Shown here piece by piece: positions 52,515 through 61,880 of a DNA stretch of 64,000 bases. The notes under the pieces are model-generated. The model saw only the letters and a list, made by a program, of their open reading frames with translations. It was not told the origin of the DNA and did not search any database. A program made the translations under genes and the position numbers. This stretch comes from Flavobacterium sp. ov086. GTDB lineage: Bacteria; Bacteroidota; Bacteroidia; Flavobacteriales; Flavobacteriaceae. Location of the stretch: positions 113,235 to 177,234 of the forward strand of contig NZ_FZNL01000012.1 in assembly GCF_900187965.1 (NCBI RefSeq), written 5' to 3'. Every line of letters starts with the position of its first letter. Positions within the stretch are counted from its first letter, which is position 1.

Positions 52515-55500
52515 TTGAAAAAAACCTACTTTTTTACAGCAGTTTTTCTGCTGCAATTTTTCGTGTCCTTTGGTCAAAACCAAAACCCCATAGGATGCGG
52601 TACTCATTTATCTCAAAAGGAAGAAGCTGCTTTTGCAAAATCTTTATCGAAGATTAAAACCTGGAAAAAAAGCAATACAAAGAGATCTGCTGCAACTCCT
52701 TACATTATTCCGGTGGTATTTCATATTCTCGCAGATGGAACAAATATCAATAATGTGTTTACCAAAGAACAAATGAAATGCAGAATTGATGATGCATTGG
52801 TGACGGTTAACAAAGATTTTAATGGTTTGTTTCCGGAATACGCAACTACAGATCCGCGTTTTGATGCGGTTAAAAGTAAATTGAATATTCAGTTTGTTTT
52901 GGCAACCGTTGATCCGGATGGAAATCCTCTTGAAATTGCTGGTTTAGATTGGCATCCTGAGGCGCATATCGTTGATGGATATGATAACAGAATTTATGAC
53001 TATATATGGTATGGCAAAAATAATCGCTATTATCTGGATGTTTTGGTTGTCGATGAGCCAAATACTGGACAAGGATCTGTTGGTTCGGGACATGCATTTT
53101 TGCCAATTCAGGATGCGATTCCGCGTGTTGCTTACAATCACAGATATATAGGAAGTACTTGTGGCTCTAATGCAAGCGCTACTTTTGCAAAAGTAATGAC
53201 GCATGAATTTGGTCATTATTTTGGTTTAAAGCATACTTTTCAGGACGATTGTGATCCTGTTAATGACGGAATGGCTGATACGCCTCCAACTAAAGTTGCT
53301 GAAGGCTGTGCCAGAAATGTATTGAATAGCTGTGGTGTTTATGCCAATGCCGAAAATCACATGGATTACAATACTAATTGTCAGAATATGTATACCAGAG
53401 ATCAGACGAATGCAATGACGTATTGGTTAGATGATATGACGGTTGCCATTTATCCGAGAGGCGTATTGTGGCAGCAAAGTAATCTGAGTTCAGTTGGGGT
53501 AATTGAGGCGGCCCCAGTTGCTAATTTCAGTAGTAATACTACGGCTATTTGTTCAGGAAAAACAATTGCTTTTAAAGATCTTTCTTTAGGATTACCTACT
53601 TCCAGAGTATGGACTTTTGAAGGTGGAAGCCCTGCAACTTCTACAGCGGCAAATCCGGTTGTTACTTATAACACATCTGGTAAATACAAAGTAACATTGG
53701 AGGTTACGAATTCTCTAGGAACGAATATAAAACAAGTAGTAAATTATATTGAAGTTGATCAAAGATCAGGTGTGAATTTAGTTGAAAACTTTAGAGGTTC
53801 TTTTCCTCCTGCTGGTTGGGAAATTACAAATCCCGACAATGGATTGGCATGGGAAAAACGAAATGGAGTAGGGCACAATGATACTTCGTGCATGATTATG
53901 AATAATGCTGATAATGCTGTAATAGGTGCTTTGGATTATATCCGATTGCCTTATCTTGATTTTACTGCTGGACAAAATAGTCAGTTATTTTTTGATGTTG
54001 CTTACACAAAATTTGATGATGCAAGTCCTGATGTTTTAAAAGTACAGGTTTCTACAGATTGCGGACTTATCTGGAATGATGTTTATTCGAAAACGCATAC
54101 TGTTTTGCAAACTACAGCCGTTCCTACGGCGTTGGCAAATAATTGGATACCGGCTACAGATGCTAACTGGAGAAAAGAAATTGTAGATCTTAGCGCTTAT
54201 AAGGGAAACAGCAATGTTTCTATCAGGTTTGCAAATGTATCGGGATACGGAACCAGAATTTGGATTGATAATGTAAATGTTGCTATTACACAAGCCGCTA
54301 CTCCGGTTTCTGATTTTGCTTCGGCAGTAAGAGGTACTCGATGCAGCAGTGTTACGGCTCCTTTTTTGGATGTTTCAACAGGAAATCCCACTTCTTGGGC
54401 TTGGTCTTTTCCCGGAGGTACGCCAGCAAGTTCTACAGCTAAAAATCCAATAGTAACTTATAGTTCGCCGGGTTCTTTTGCAGTAACACTTTCTACTACA
54501 AATGCAAACGGTGCAGGAACTACCGTTACTAAAAGTAATTTTATAAACGTTGTTGATCCGGACAAGATTTCTTATATCGAAGGTTTTGACGGTTCTTTTC
54601 CTCCTGCTGAATGGGAAATTGTTAATGCTGATAATAAATTAACTTGGGAGAAAAGTTCCGGTGCTGGACATAATTCTTCGTCATGCATGATCATGAATAA
54701 TGCTGATAACAGTAAGGTTGGAGAGATAGACGAAATTATTCTGAAACCTGCTGATTTATCTGTTGGAATAACTGATTTTTCGTTCGATGTTGCTTATGCT
54801 AAATTTGATGCTGCAAGTCCCGATGTTCTTGAAATTCTGGCTTCCAAAGATTGTGGTCTGACTTGGGAAAGTGTTTATTTAAAGACACATACTGAATTGG
54901 AAACTTTTGTCAGTACTGATCCAAATAATTGGGTTCCAACTTCTGATTCCCATTGGAGAACAGAAAGGGTGTTATTATCAAACTTTAAAGGACAATCGAA
55001 TGTTTTGTTTAAGTTTAAAAACACTTCAGGATACGGTTCTAGAATATGGATTGATAATGTAAAATTCACGTTTGATAGTAAAGAAACTCCATTTTCGGAA
55101 TTTGTAGTAGAAAACGAGAGATTGTGCAGTGATTTGCCAATTGCTTTTAAAGACAATTCAACAGGAGAACCTGTTTCATGGTCATGGTCATTTCCGGGTG
55201 GTACGCCTGCAACTTCTACAAGTAAAACTCCTGCTGTGATTTATGACAGTCCGGGAACTTACAATGTGACTTTAACGGCTTCTAATTCTTATGGAGCTGG
55301 ATCTACAATGTTAAAAACTGGTGTAGTGATTATAAAAGGTAAAAATAGTGTTCCGTTTTTAGAAAATTTTGAAGGAAGTTTTCCTATTCAGGATTGGGAA
55401 ATTAGTAACCCTGACAAAGACGCCATAACTTGGGAAAAACGTTCTGATGCTGGTAAAGGTGATTTGTCTTGCATGATTATTAATAATGCCGATAATCCAA

Positions 55501-56201
55501 CGGGTAAGGTAGATGAGTTGATTTTGAAGTCAATGGATTTTTCTACTTCTTCGACTCCATTTTTATACTTTGATCTGGCTTATACACAATATTTAAATGC
55601 GTTTGATCCAACTCCTGCGCCTGATCATATTGATATTGCGGTGTCTTCAGATTGTGGTGTTACGTGGACCAATGTGTATTCTAAAAATCAATTACAATTA
55701 CAAACTGTTTCACCGGCAATTCAGGATGATCCTGCAACAACCGCAACAAATGAAACGAATGATTGGATTCCGACCAAAGATTCTGATTGGAGAGCAGAGA
55801 AAATTGATTTGAGTTTGGTGAAAAATCAAAAGAGTGTTTTGATTAAATTCAAAAATACTTCAGGATATGGAACCAGAATTTGGTTTGATAATTTAAAAAT
55901 TGATAATGGACCAAATTTAGCTGTAGCTAAACCTAAAAAAGCACTAAATACTTTAGCAGGAGTTCAGGTTTATCCAAATCCGTCCAGTAATGTGTTTTAT
56001 TTGAAAACATCATCTTCTACAGATGATTATACTGTTACGGTTCATAGTGTTGAAGGAAAATTGATTTATACAGAAACTTTCTCAGGTGAAAACGATAGTG
56101 ATAAAGCTATTAATTTATCAGGTAAAGCAAAAGGTGTTTATTTTCTTAATGTAACTTCTTCAAATAAGAAATCTTATGTTCAGAAAATAATAAAGAAGTA
56201 A
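52515..56201 (+). CDS. Secreted M43-type metalloprotease with PKD repeats and T9SS sorting domain
   Basis: 1228 aa. A signal peptide (to VSFGQ) precedes a zinc protease domain with HEFGHYFGLKH (HExxHxxGxxH), as in cytophagalysin/pappalysin enzymes. Three units follow, each a PKD domain (WxFPGGTPATST pattern) plus a jelly-roll adhesion domain (ENF.GSFPP..WEI.NPD ... CMIMNNADN). The last about 75 residues (VYPNPSSNVFYL ... GVYFLNV ... YVQKIIKK) are a T9SS type A sorting domain. The start is TTG: an in-frame stop lies 18 bp upstream and no ATG lies between. Confidence 0.93.
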   Translation: MKKTYFFTAVFLLQFFVSFGQNQNPIGCGTHLSQKEEAAFAKSLSKIKTWKKSNTKRSAATPYIIPVVFHILADGTNINNVFTKEQMKCRIDDALVTVNKDFNGLFPEYATTDPRFDAVKSKLNIQFVLATVDPDGNPLEIAGLDWHPEAHIVDGYDNRIYDYIWYGKNNRYYLDVLVVDEPNTGQGSVGSGHAFLPIQDAIPRVAYNHRYIGSTCGSNASATFAKVMTHEFGHYFGLKHTFQDDCDPVNDGMADTPPTKVAEGCARNVLNSCGVYANAENHMDYNTNCQNMYTRDQTNAMTYWLDDMTVAIYPRGVLWQQSNLSSVGVIEAAPVANFSSNTTAICSGKTIAFKDLSLGLPTSRVWTFEGGSPATSTAANPVVTYNTSGKYKVTLEVTNSLGTNIKQVVNYIEVDQRSGVNLVENFRGSFPPAGWEITNPDNGLAWEKRNGVGHNDTSCMIMNNADNAVIGALDYIRLPYLDFTAGQNSQLFFDVAYTKFDDASPDVLKVQVSTDCGLIWNDVYSKTHTVLQTTAVPTALANNWIPATDANWRKEIVDLSAYKGNSNVSIRFANVSGYGTRIWIDNVNVAITQAATPVSDFASAVRGTRCSSVTAPFLDVSTGNPTSWAWSFPGGTPASSTAKNPIVTYSSPGSFAVTLSTTNANGAGTTVTKSNFINVVDPDKISYIEGFDGSFPPAEWEIVNADNKLTWEKSSGAGHNSSSCMIMNNADNSKVGEIDEIILKPADLSVGITDFSFDVAYAKFDAASPDVLEILASKDCGLTWESVYLKTHTELETFVSTDPNNWVPTSDSHWRTERVLLSNFKGQSNVLFKFKNTSGYGSRIWIDNVKFTFDSKETPFSEFVVENERLCSDLPIAFKDNSTGEPVSWSWSFPGGTPATSTSKTPAVIYDSPGTYNVTLTASNSYGAGSTMLKTGVVIIKGKNSVPFLENFEGSFPIQDWEISNPDKDAITWEKRSDAGKGDLSCMIINNADNPTGKVDELILKSMDFSTSSTPFLYFDLAYTQYLNAFDPTPAPDHIDIAVSSDCGVTWTNVYSKNQLQLQTVSPAIQDDPATTATNETNDWIPTKDSDWRAEKIDLSLVKNQKSVLIKFKNTSGYGTRIWFDNLKIDNGPNLAVAKPKKALNTLAGVQVYPNPSSNVFYLKTSSSTDDYTVTVHSVEGKLIYTETFSGENDSDKAINLSGKAKGVYFLNVTSSNKKSYVQKIIKK

Positions 56202-56224
56202 TTCATAAACTTTTATAAAAGAGA

Positions 56225-56258
56225 AAGAGACTGTATTTGTTGAAGATACAGTCTCTTT
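56225..56258 (+). terminator. Terminator of the metalloprotease gene
   Basis: AAGAGACTGTAT (56225-56236), loop, ATACAGTCTCTT (56246-56257), then TTG. Perfect 12-bp stem with the T-run overlapping the stem end, 24 bp after the stop codon. Confidence 0.8.
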
Positions 56259-56284
56259 TGTATTTAATAGATTTTATGAAGCTA

Positions 56285-56761
56285 TTATTCGATTTCAGAA
56301 ACGTCTTTTGCTTTTGGTGCAGAAAATTTATTTTTAAAATCGAAAACCAATTCCGAAGCTCCGTTTTGTTGTAAATAGTCTAGTTTTTCAACTGCTTCTT
56401 CAAGTGTTGGAATATGTCCTTTTGGAATCCACCACATTGCTGTAGCTGCTTTTCCAAATTTTTGAAACCATTCTTTACGGCGTTTTAAAAAGTCACTGTG
56501 AAAAGTTTTGTACATATAATGTTCTAATGTTTCAATGTTTTCCCAAACCGAAACATTTACAATTATCTGTTCGTCATTATAAGGATTCAGATTTGTAGCG
56601 TTATAACTATCGTCTTTTAATCTCCAAACAAATCCGTCACTTTTTTCGGCTAATGTATTGATGAGATCTAAATTGTCTACAAATTCTTTCATGATCGGAT
56701 CGTTGATGGTGATTCCTTTCATTTTGGCAATGTTAATTTCGGCAAGATGATAATTGCTCAT
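56285..56761 (-). CDS. DUF3291 family protein
   Basis: 158 aa from the ATG at 56761 (MSNYHLAEINIAKM). A TTG 27 bp upstream is the only alternative start. DUF3291 features: HLAEINIAKMKG, DGFVWRLKDD, NVSVWENIETLEHYMYKTFHSDFLKRR split across the middle, MWWIPKGHIPT. The ferredoxin-like fold resembles antibiotic monooxygenases. No catalytic role known. Cytoplasmic. Confidence 0.82.
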   Translation of the reverse strand: MSNYHLAEINIAKMKGITINDPIMKEFVDNLDLINTLAEKSDGFVWRLKDDSYNATNLNPYNDEQIIVNVSVWENIETLEHYMYKTFHSDFLKRRKEWFQKFGKAATAMWWIPKGHIPTLEEAVEKLDYLQQNGASELVFDFKNKFSAPKAKDVSEIE

Positions 56762-56861
56762 ATTGGTATGGTTTTGAATAGGAGGCAAGTTAGTTTTTTT
56801 GAAATAATTTTAAAAGTATAATAGTAACAATACCTTTTTTTAATGTGAAAAATTGACAAAA

Positions 56862-56888
56862 CAAAAAAAAAGCCCCGTTAAGGGCTTA
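56862..56888 (-). terminator. Terminator of the quinone oxidoreductase operon
   Basis: The minus strand reads AAGCCCTTAACGGGGCTTTTTTTTT: a short GC-rich stem (AAGCCC / GGGCTT) and a long U-tract, 26 bp after the stop of the gene at 56914. Confidence 0.85.
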
Positions 56889-56913
56889 ATGTTGCTATAA
56901 ATAGAAAAACAAA

Positions 56914-57894
56914 TTAAATTATGTCAACAACAATTTTTCCAACTGAAGAACCGTCGCTTACCGCTTTATGAGCTTCTATTGCATTGTTTAAAGTGAATTT
57001 TCTAGGATCTAAAATTGGTTTTAGTTTTCCTTCTTCGATTAGTTTTGTGGTTTCTCTTAAAATATCTCCGTGATGTTTTCTGCCTTCATTACCAATCATT
57101 GGATGTAGAACAAAAACACCATGTAAACTTGCAGAACGCAACGAACTTGTTGCTAAAGCATGTGTCCCGAAAGCGTAACAACTAGCAATTTGCCCATAAT
57201 GACGAATGGCTTTAAACGAATCGTCAAGAGATTGACCGCCAACAGTATCGTAAATAACATCAAAACCTTTTCCGTCTGTATATTGATTTACATAATCTTC
57301 AACAGTTGCAGTTTTGTAATCAATTGGTGTTGCACCAAAACCTTTTACAATGTCAGCTTTTTGAGAAGAAACTGTTGCATAAACATCAGCTCCAAGATTT
57401 TTAGCAAGCTGAACCACCATATGTCCAACTCCGCCGGCGCCGGCATGAACCAAAACTTTGTCGCCTTTTTGTACTTTGGCTCTGTCAATTAAACCTTCCC
57501 AAGCGGTAAGCAATACTAACGGAATTGCTGCCGCTTCTCTCATCGTTAGATTTTTTGGTTTTATTGCCAATAAATCAGCATCGACAGCGGTATATTCCGC
57601 TAAAGTTCCCTGAACTCCTAAAACTCCTCCGGCAAGTCCGTAAACTTCGTCGCCTACTTTAAAGTCAGTAACGCCTTCGCCAATTTCTTCGATAACGCCT
57701 GCAAGATCAGTTCCTAAAATGGCCGGTAATACCGGCGATGCGTAAGGCGAAAGTCCTAATCTGATTTTATTGTCGATTGGATTTACGCCGCTTGCGTGTA
57801 TTTTTACTAAAACTTCTCCTTTTTTCGGAGTTGGTTTTGCTGTTTCTGTGGTTACAAAATCAGATTCGTATGTGTTTGTGAAAAGTGCTTTCAT
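56914..57894 (-). CDS. NADP-dependent quinone oxidoreductase (MDR family)
   Basis: 326 aa. Zinc-independent medium-chain dehydrogenase/reductase: GEVLVKIHASGVNPIDNKIR, then NADPH-binding AGAGGVGHMVVQLAKNLGADV and YDTVGG. The family reduces quinones or enones. It is the last gene of a run (58801 to 56914) with a flavodoxin-type reductase and a monooxygenase-like protein, 9 bp after the latter. Confidence 0.92.
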   Translation of the reverse strand: MKALFTNTYESDFVTTETAKPTPKKGEVLVKIHASGVNPIDNKIRLGLSPYASPVLPAILGTDLAGVIEEIGEGVTDFKVGDEVYGLAGGVLGVQGTLAEYTAVDADLLAIKPKNLTMREAAAIPLVLLTAWEGLIDRAKVQKGDKVLVHAGAGGVGHMVVQLAKNLGADVYATVSSQKADIVKGFGATPIDYKTATVEDYVNQYTDGKGFDVIYDTVGGQSLDDSFKAIRHYGQIASCYAFGTHALATSSLRSASLHGVFVLHPMIGNEGRKHHGDILRETTKLIEEGKLKPILDPRKFTLNNAIEAHKAVSDGSSVGKIVVDII

Positions 57895-57903
57895 TTTTTT
57901 TGA

Positions 57904-58182
57904 TTATAATATTTGAACCGTTTTGTAAACCAGAATTGGTGCTGCAACGAGAGTTTCGCTTTTAGCAACGAAATCAAGTAAATATGGTTGGTTGTTGTGT
58001 ATGTCAAGACCTGGCTGATCTTTCCATTCTTCCCAAATAATGAAAACATTTTCAGTATGGTGAAGGTCGTAACGAACGCAAGCAGCTTCTTTTCTGGTTT
58101 CGGTAACCAAATGATTTAACATGCTTTGAACTTGTTCTATATTTTCGGGTTTGCTTTTGAAAATTGCTGTGATTGAGATCAT
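57904..58182 (-). CDS. Antibiotic biosynthesis monooxygenase (YgiN-like) domain protein
   Basis: 92 aa. ABM fold pattern: ISITAIFKSKPENIEQVQSML, CVRYDLHHTE, FIIWEEWKDQPGLDIHN. YgiN-type proteins act as quinol monooxygenases or dimeric ligand binders. It lies between an MdaB-like quinone reductase and a quinone oxidoreductase, as in the ygiN-mdaB pair of enterobacteria. Confidence 0.9.
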   Translation of the reverse strand: MISITAIFKSKPENIEQVQSMLNHLVTETRKEAACVRYDLHHTENVFIIWEEWKDQPGLDIHNNQPYLLDFVAKSETLVAAPILVYKTVQIL

Positions 58183-58201
58183 AATTGTGAAAAGTTAAAG
58201 G

Positions 58202-58801
58202 TTAAAAATTAAAAGTTTTTTCTAGGTGCTTCGTGTAGTTTTCCTTAAAAATGTCAATATTTTCGGCAGTTGCACCTTTTTCAACGTCGTGGAAATGGAA
58301 GCCGTCTAATTTTTCCATACCTACAAATTTATTCATTTTATGGAAACCAAACATAACTCCGTCATCTACAGATGTTTCTTCGAAGAATTCTCCCGGAATT
58401 GTAAAAGCAGTTGCAGGCGCATTCCAGCTTGTGGTAAGCATATATTTACGTCCGTGTAATTGCCCGCCGGTTCCGTAATTAATGTCCGGATTTGTTCTGG
58501 TTCTTCCGTCGCTTTTGTAAATTCCTTTTTGATGTCCGGCTGTAAAAACGTCATCGATGTATTTTTTGAAAAGGTTTGGCAACTGAAACCACCAAACCGG
58601 TGTATGATAAATTACTGCATCTGCCCAAACAAATTTTTCTACTTCTTCGTCCAAATCAAAGTCTTGTTTTATATCCGTTGTTTTTATTTCGTACTTTTTA
58701 CTTTTTAAGTATTCAATTGTCCAATCGGTAACGGTTTGGTTGAATTGTCCGCCAGAATGCGCGAAATTTTGACTGCCGTTGATAATAAATATTTTTTTCA
58801 T
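58202..58801 (-). CDS. MdaB-type NAD(P)H quinone reductase (flavodoxin-like fold)
   Basis: 199 aa. KKIFIINGSQNFAHSGGQFNQ is the FMN/FAD phosphate loop; VIYHTPVWWFQLPNLFKKYID and the LTTSWNAP element are typical of MdaB. It reduces quinones by two electrons and protects from oxidative stress. It starts the run of three genes ending at 56914; the aldo/keto reductase gene lies 137 bp upstream in the same direction. Confidence 0.92.
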   Translation of the reverse strand: MKKIFIINGSQNFAHSGGQFNQTVTDWTIEYLKSKKYEIKTTDIKQDFDLDEEVEKFVWADAVIYHTPVWWFQLPNLFKKYIDDVFTAGHQKGIYKSDGRTRTNPDINYGTGGQLHGRKYMLTTSWNAPATAFTIPGEFFEETSVDDGVMFGFHKMNKFVGMEKLDGFHFHDVEKGATAENIDIFKENYTKHLEKTFNF

Positions 58802-58897
58802 AATTGTATGTTCTTATGTATTCTTGAGCTTGTGTGAGGGATAGAGGCGGTATCCTTTTGTGAAGTGAAACGGAACAAAAGATATAGCCGAAAGCCC

Positions 58898-58920
58898 GAC
58901 CCCGCTTTTTCTGCGGGGTC
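58898..58920. repeat. GC-rich hairpin between the aldo/keto reductase and mdaB-like genes
   Basis: Perfect 8-bp arms GACCCCGC / GCGGGGTC with a 7-nt loop, markedly GC-rich for this window. No U-tract follows on the minus strand. It could attenuate read-through from the upstream gene or be a dispersed palindromic element. Confidence 0.7.
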
Positions 58921-58938
58921 ACACCCAAATTATTCTTC

Positions 58939-59925
58939 TTATTTTAATTTTGAAATTGCTTGATTAATGAAATCTAATTCAGAAATTGATAAATCAAAAT
59001 CCATTGTTTTTGCATTCGAAATTGCTTGTTCGGCGTTTCTTGCTCCAGCTAAAACAATTGTGATTCCTTTTTGTAAAGTGGTCCAGCGTAAAACCAATTG
59101 TGAAATCGAAATGTGTTTTGCGTTGGCTAATGAACTTAATTCTTCGACTAAAGTTTTTACTTTTTGAAGATCAAATTGTCCAAAATATCCGTTTCTATGA
59201 TCGTTGTCTTTTAGTTTACTGTCTGTGAAATATTTTCCGGTCAATAAACCTCTTTCCATTGGGCTGTAAGCAATGATTCCGATATTTTCTGCAATTGTTA
59301 GCGGAATTAAATCGGTTTCGATATTGCGATTCAACATACTAAACGGAACTTGGTTTGAAGCTAATTGTATTGTTTTTTGTGCTTCCTGAATTTGTGCTGG
59401 GCTATAATTACTAACTCCGGCAGCTCTAATTTTTCCTTGTTTAATAAGGGTTTCAAGTGCTTCCATTGTTTCATGAATTGGCGTTGTAGCGTCTGGCCAG
59501 TGAATTTGCAATAAGTCGATATAATCGGTTTGAAGACGTTTTAAACTTTCTTCAACTTCTTTGATAATATTTGCTTTTGAAGAGTATTTGTAAACCGGGA
59601 TTTTCTTTCCGTTGTCTTCGGCGTCAAAAAAGAATTCTCCTTTTCCGTTATTGCTTCCGTCCCAAACAAGGCCAAATTTAGTCAACAATTGTACTTTTGA
59701 TCGATCTTGGGTTTTTAAAGCTTCGCCAATCATTTCTTCGCTTAAACCAAATCCGTAAAAAGGAGCGGTGTCAATTGTGGTTACGCCGTGATCGATTGAA
59801 GCATGAATTGAAGCGATTGAATCTGCTTTTTCGTTTCCGCCCCACATATTTCCGCCAATGGCAAATGCGCCGTATGTAATAGTTGATAATTCGAGTTCGC
59901 TATTGCCTAATTTTCTATATTCCAT
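58939..59925 (-). CDS. Aldo/keto reductase
   Basis: 328 aa TIM-barrel NADPH oxidoreductase. Active-site residues: DTAPFYGFG (Asp and Tyr), LLTKFG (Lys) and LLQIHWPD (His). The C-terminal ITIVLAGARNAEQ matches the cofactor-binding loop. It is divergent from the AraC regulator and heads the redox gene cluster. A minus-strand -7-like box TAATTTTG (59966-59959) precedes it. Confidence 0.92.
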   Translation of the reverse strand: MEYRKLGNSELELSTITYGAFAIGGNMWGGNEKADSIASIHASIDHGVTTIDTAPFYGFGLSEEMIGEALKTQDRSKVQLLTKFGLVWDGSNNGKGEFFFDAEDNGKKIPVYKYSSKANIIKEVEESLKRLQTDYIDLLQIHWPDATTPIHETMEALETLIKQGKIRAAGVSNYSPAQIQEAQKTIQLASNQVPFSMLNRNIETDLIPLTIAENIGIIAYSPMERGLLTGKYFTDSKLKDNDHRNGYFGQFDLQKVKTLVEELSSLANAKHISISQLVLRWTTLQKGITIVLAGARNAEQAISNAKTMDFDLSISELDFINQAISKLK

Positions 59926-59993
59926 AATGTTGTATTTTGATGCTTAAAATTTGTTTGGCAAAATTATACCATATTTATGAGTGTAAAGTTGTA

Positions 59994-60001
59994 TATATTT
60001 G
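59994..60001 (+). promoter_or_regulatory. -7 box of the AraC regulator gene
   Basis: TATATTTG is a perfect TAnnTTTG match 43 bp before the ATG at 60044. A second possible box, TAAATTTG, lies at 60013-60020. Either makes the in-frame TTG at 59999 impossible as a start. Confidence 0.55.
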
Positions 60002-60043
60002 TCTTTTTTATGTAAATTTGCAACTTCAAATAATATCAGCATT

Positions 60044-60889
60044 ATGAAAAAAGAAAATTTATACGAGCCTTTTACGGTTTCTTTTGAAACTCTGGATGAA
60101 TATCCGGATGTTGGAGATCGTCATAATTTTTTTGAATTGGTTTATATTTTAGATGGAACAGGAAGGCAGTGTATCAATAAAAATGTATTTGAATATGATG
60201 CCGGACATATGTTTTTATTAACGCCTGAGGATTGTCATAATTTTACGATTGAGAGCAAAACGAAATTTTTCTTTTTGAGATTCAATGATATTTATTTGAA
60301 AAACTCAAGTTTGCAGAATGAGAATATTCAGCGTTTAGAATATATTCTTCAAAACGCCAATCATCAACCGGGTTGTATCTTAAAAAATGATGCCGATAAA
60401 TGTCTGGTAAAAGTGATGGTGGAAGCTATGATCCGTGAACATCAGGACAAAGATGTTTATAATAAAGAGTTGATTCAACAATTGGTAAATACTTTGATTA
60501 TTGTTGTTGCCAGAAATATTGCCAAGTATTTGCCGGAGCAGGTAAATATTGGTTGTGAAGCGAAAGCAATGGATATTTTGCAATATATCCAAAACAATAT
60601 TTATTATCCGGAAAGAATTAAAGCGGAATCTCTTAGCGAGTATTTCGGAATTTCGAATACCTATTTAGGTCGTTATTTTAAGAAACATGCTAACGAAACG
60701 ATGCAGCAATACATTAGTAATTATAAAACGAAACTGATTGAACACCGTTTGCAATTTAGTGATAAACGTATTAATGAAATTGCGTATGAATTTGGCTTTA
60801 CGGATGAAAGCCACTTTAATAAATTCTTCAAGAAACAGAGAGGGAATAGTCCTTCGGAGTTTAGGAAAGTTATACGCATTAGTGCGTGA
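60044..60889 (+). CDS. AraC family transcriptional regulator
   Basis: 281 aa. N-terminal cupin sensor (HNFFELVYILDGTGRQCINKN split, FLLTPEDCHNFTI) and two C-terminal HTH motifs (ESLSEYFGISNTYLGRYFKKH and INEIAYEFGFTDESHFNKFFKKQRG split). The ATG at 60044 is chosen because a -7 box overlaps the upstream TTG. Divergent from the aldo/keto reductase, so it probably activates that redox cluster. Confidence 0.92.
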   Translation: MKKENLYEPFTVSFETLDEYPDVGDRHNFFELVYILDGTGRQCINKNVFEYDAGHMFLLTPEDCHNFTIESKTKFFFLRFNDIYLKNSSLQNENIQRLEYILQNANHQPGCILKNDADKCLVKVMVEAMIREHQDKDVYNKELIQQLVNTLIIVVARNIAKYLPEQVNIGCEAKAMDILQYIQNNIYYPERIKAESLSEYFGISNTYLGRYFKKHANETMQQYISNYKTKLIEHRLQFSDKRINEIAYEFGFTDESHFNKFFKKQRGNSPSEFRKVIRISA

Positions 60890-60957
60890 AATTAGCATGC
60901 GGATGACGCGGATTCGCAAGCGAAAACACGGATTATTGCGGATTTTTTCTTTTTTTG

Positions 60958-61088
60958 GCCACAGATTAAAGGATTAAAATGTTTTTTAATTTGTGTGAAT
61001 TTGTGAAATTCGTGGCAGAAAATTTTTAGTCACAGATTAAAGGATTAAAATGACTTTTTAATCTGTGCGAATCTGTGTAATCAGTGGC
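60958..61088. repeat. Nested inverted repeats, GCCAC(A/G) family
   Basis: GCCACAGATTAAAGGATTAAAATG (arms begin 60958) faces ATTCGTGGC (61007-61015) and then a second unit, GTCACAGATTAAAGGATTAAAATG (61029 on), faces AATCTGTGTAATCAGTGGC (61070-61088). Two near-identical units stand in tandem, each with an inverted half. Same family as 24663-24844 and 50150-50412. Confidence 0.8.
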
Positions 61089-61095
61089 AAAAAAA

Positions 61096-61857
61096 TTAAA
61101 TTATCTTCTTGATAACTCTTAGTTTGTGAGTGTGTTTGTTTAATTCTGGATTGTAAATTCCTAAGTGATCTAAACGGTCGATGCGAACTTTTCCACTTGC
61201 GTGAATGATATAGTTATTGTCCATAATGATTCCGACGTGAATGATGTTTCCTTCGTCGTTGTCAAAAAAGGCTAAATCTCCGGCTTCGCTTTCTTCAATA
61301 AAACTTAAAGGTTCTCCTTCAAGTGCCTGCTGTGAGGCATCGCGGTGAATTTTGTAGCCGTTTAGTTTGTAAACCATTTGGGTAAAACCGGAACAATCGA
61401 TTCCAAAAGGTGTTTTTCCGCCCCAAAGATACGGAGCGTTCAAATACATAAAAGCAGTATTGATTAAAGCACTTTTAGGTTTTATACCGCTGGTTTTTGT
61501 GCCTTCGAATTCAAAGTTGGAGGTGTTGATTTCACTATTATTTAAAAAAGATAAAGACGCACCAAGAGGAATTGGCAATAATAAATTGTCTGGAGCACTT
61601 ATATAATCGATCAAATCAGCATTAAGAATAATAGCTTCTTTGCTTAGCTGATTATAATTTGCTTCAGAAATTACCTGATATTGCTTGGAATCTACCCAGC
61701 CTTCATAGTCATCAAACTGAATTTTTATTCGAGCCCACTGATTTTGACGTTCTAAAATTTCGATGTGCTCGCCAAACAAAAGTTGTGTAACGATTTCACT
61801 TCTGTCACTTGGCTCAGATCGAACGGGTACTATGGCTAGATTACAAATTCCGAACAT
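61096..61857 (-). CDS. NlpC/P60 (C40) peptidase with SH3 domain
   Basis: 253 aa. Bacterial SH3 region (1-about 110: VPVRSEPSDRSEIVTQLLFGE, WARIKIQFDDYEGWV split). The C40 domain (about 125-253) has catalytic Cys in FGIDCSGFTQ, His in IIHVGIIMD and a third polar residue in YIIHASG. It cleaves peptidoglycan stem peptides. No signal peptide is evident, so location is uncertain. Confidence 0.9.
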   Translation of the reverse strand: MFGICNLAIVPVRSEPSDRSEIVTQLLFGEHIEILERQNQWARIKIQFDDYEGWVDSKQYQVISEANYNQLSKEAIILNADLIDYISAPDNLLLPIPLGASLSFLNNSEINTSNFEFEGTKTSGIKPKSALINTAFMYLNAPYLWGGKTPFGIDCSGFTQMVYKLNGYKIHRDASQQALEGEPLSFIEESEAGDLAFFDNDEGNIIHVGIIMDNNYIIHASGKVRIDRLDHLGIYNPELNKHTHKLRVIKKII

Positions 61858-61880
61858 TTAGGGTAATTTATAAGTTGAAA

